Assembly (NCBI GenBank): GCA_025925615.1
Contig: JAICLN010000267.1
Coordinates: 1 to 5,994, forward strand
Reading direction: 5' to 3'
Source of the DNA: Actinomycetospora sp.
GTDB lineage: Bacteria; Actinomycetota; Actinomycetes; Mycobacteriales; Pseudonocardiaceae
Length of the DNA stretch: 5,994 nt
The notes below the pieces were generated by a model. That model was not told the DNA's origin. It searched no databases and was given only the letters and a program-made list of their open reading frames with translations. The translations under genes and the position numbers were made by a program. Shown one piece after another: positions 5,159 to 5,994 of this stretch (position 1 is its first letter; each line of letters begins with the position of its first letter).

Positions 5159-5994
5159 TCAGCGCCCGTCGTAGGCCGCGAGCGCGGCCGTCGCGCGGTC
5201 GGCCCGGGCCGCGGCGAGCTCCGCGGGCCAGAGCACCTCGACGTGCTCGCCGAGCCCGAGCAGCAGGCGCACCATCCAGGTCTGGTCGCCGTAGCGCATC
5301 TGCACCCGCGCCCCGCCGTCGTCGTTGGCGATCACGTCCTCCATCGGGTAGTACTCGGCGACCCACCGCGCCGCCGGGGCGAGGCGCAGCGCCGCGAGCT
5401 GCTGGCCGTCGTCCGGCGTGAGCAGGCCCGCCGCGTCGGTGGGGACGTCGCGCGGGGTCGCCGACGGCGGGGGTGACGAGGGTTCGTCGAGGACCTCGGC
5501 GTCGTCGACCCGGTCGAGGCGGAACATCCGCACGCCCTCGGCGCGACGACACCAGGCCTCGAGGTAGGTGCTGCCGTCCACGAGCAGCAGGCGCATCGGG
5601 TCGACGTCCCGGCGCCCGACGGCGTCGCGGGAGGCCGAGTAGTAGGTCAGGCGCAGCACCCGGTGGCGGGCGACCCCGTCCCGCACGACGGTCTCGATGG
5701 TCGAGCTCCGCTGCGCTGCGTCTCCGGCTCGTGCCCCGGGGTTCCGCGGCGTGCGCCCGAGCCCGACGGCGACCGCGTCCTCCACCGGCCCGTCCGGCGC
5801 CTGCCCCGACGCCTGCTCGATCTTCGCGAGCGCCCGCTGGACGGCGTCGGTGTCGGCCACCCCGGGGGCGTCGGCCAGCGCCCGTAGCGCCACGGCGAGG
5901 GTGGCCGCCTCGGGGCCGGACAGCCGCAGCGGCCGGGACAGGCCCGCGTCGTAGACGACGGTGACGGTGTCGCCCTCGAAGGAGAGGTCGACGA
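5159..5994 (-). CDS. pafC: PafC, WYL-domain transcriptional regulator (N-terminus outside window)
   Basis: The frame is open to the window edge and shows the last 277 residues; the full protein in mycobacteria is about 316, so roughly the first 40 residues, part of the N-terminal helix-turn-helix, are missing. Seen: [19 protein letters not shown] near the edge, the helical [15 protein letters not shown] middle region, then the WYL domain (visible residues about 110-170) with [41 protein letters not shown], and the C-terminal WCX-like region with WVAEYYPME and [16 protein letters not shown]. In mycobacteria PafC pairs with PafB to activate DNA-damage genes independently of RecA/LexA; the WYL domain is thought to sense nucleic acid. 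The pafB gene should lie just to the right of the window. A GTG at 5893 is internal, not the start. The linker before the WYL domain (around 5700-5780) is Gly/Ala/Arg-rich. Confidence 0.92.
   Translation of the reverse strand, partial: VDLSFEGDTVTVVYDAGLSRPLRLSGPEAATLAVALRALADAPGVADTDAVQRALAKIEQASGQAPDGPVEDAVAVGLGRTPRNPGARAGDAAQRSSTIETVVRDGVARHRVLRLTYYSASRDAVGRRDVDPMRLLLVDGSTYLEAWCRRAEGVRMFRLDRVDDAEVLDEPSSPPPSATPRDVPTDAAGLLTPDDGQQLAALRLAPAARWVAEYYPMEDVIANDDGGARVQMRYGDQTWMVRLLLGLGEHVEVLWPAELAAARADRATAALAAYDGR

Noticed and set aside
4857..5552. 231-codon extended version of the small membrane protein frame
   Set aside because: Its first two thirds overlap pafC in another frame and are Arg/Gly/Ala-rich shadow sequence. 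Only the last 92 codons, after the pafC stop, look like a protein.

Overview
The window comes from a very GC-rich actinobacterium. Codons end almost always in G or C, several starts are GTG, and the gene order matches the conserved actinobacterial block known in Mycobacterium tuberculosis as Rv2090 / Rv2091c / helY (Rv2092c) / tatC (Rv2093c) / tatA (Rv2094c) / pafC (Rv2095c). A member of the Pseudonocardiales is my best guess, but the genus cannot be fixed from the sequence alone.

Layout, left to right. The plus strand carries only the last 56 codons of a gene that, by synteny and sequence character, is probably a 5'-3' exonuclease. It converges on, and shares its stop codon bases with, a minus-strand MmcQ/YjbR-family gene. 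That gene follows closely behind a DUF4333 single-pass membrane protein gene (the Rv2091c counterpart). A 264-bp intergenic region (1391-1654) then holds a two-copy 28-nt repeat and interlocking inverted repeats. Beyond it lies the minus-strand block, transcribed right to left: pafC (5' end cut by the window edge), a 92-residue single-pass membrane protein, tatA and helY. The small gene and tatA overlap by 4 bp, and tatA has a strong ribosome binding site.

How the genes fit together. PafC, with PafB, forms the WYL-domain activator of the RecA/LexA-independent DNA-damage response in mycobacteria. HelY is a Ski2/Mtr4-like superfamily 2 helicase. TatA is the pore-forming part of the twin-arginine exporter. 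The functions are not obviously linked, but the arrangement is an old conserved neighbourhood.

Departures from the reference order are the most interesting content. (1) tatC is missing from its usual place: tatA is followed after about 60 bp directly by helY. (2) A small membrane protein gene sits between pafC and tatA. (3) An mmcQ-like gene sits between the exonuclease and DUF4333 genes. (4) TatA has Ser in place of the usual Gly at the hinge after the membrane helix. (5) HelY has an Arg/Gly-rich insert between its two RecA domains. (6) The DUF4333-helY gap has a structured element in which one central arm can pair with either of two repeat copies. I see no mobile element, CRISPR array, tRNA or rRNA. 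I do not see a clearly new biological system; the structured repeat and the tatC absence are the best leads.
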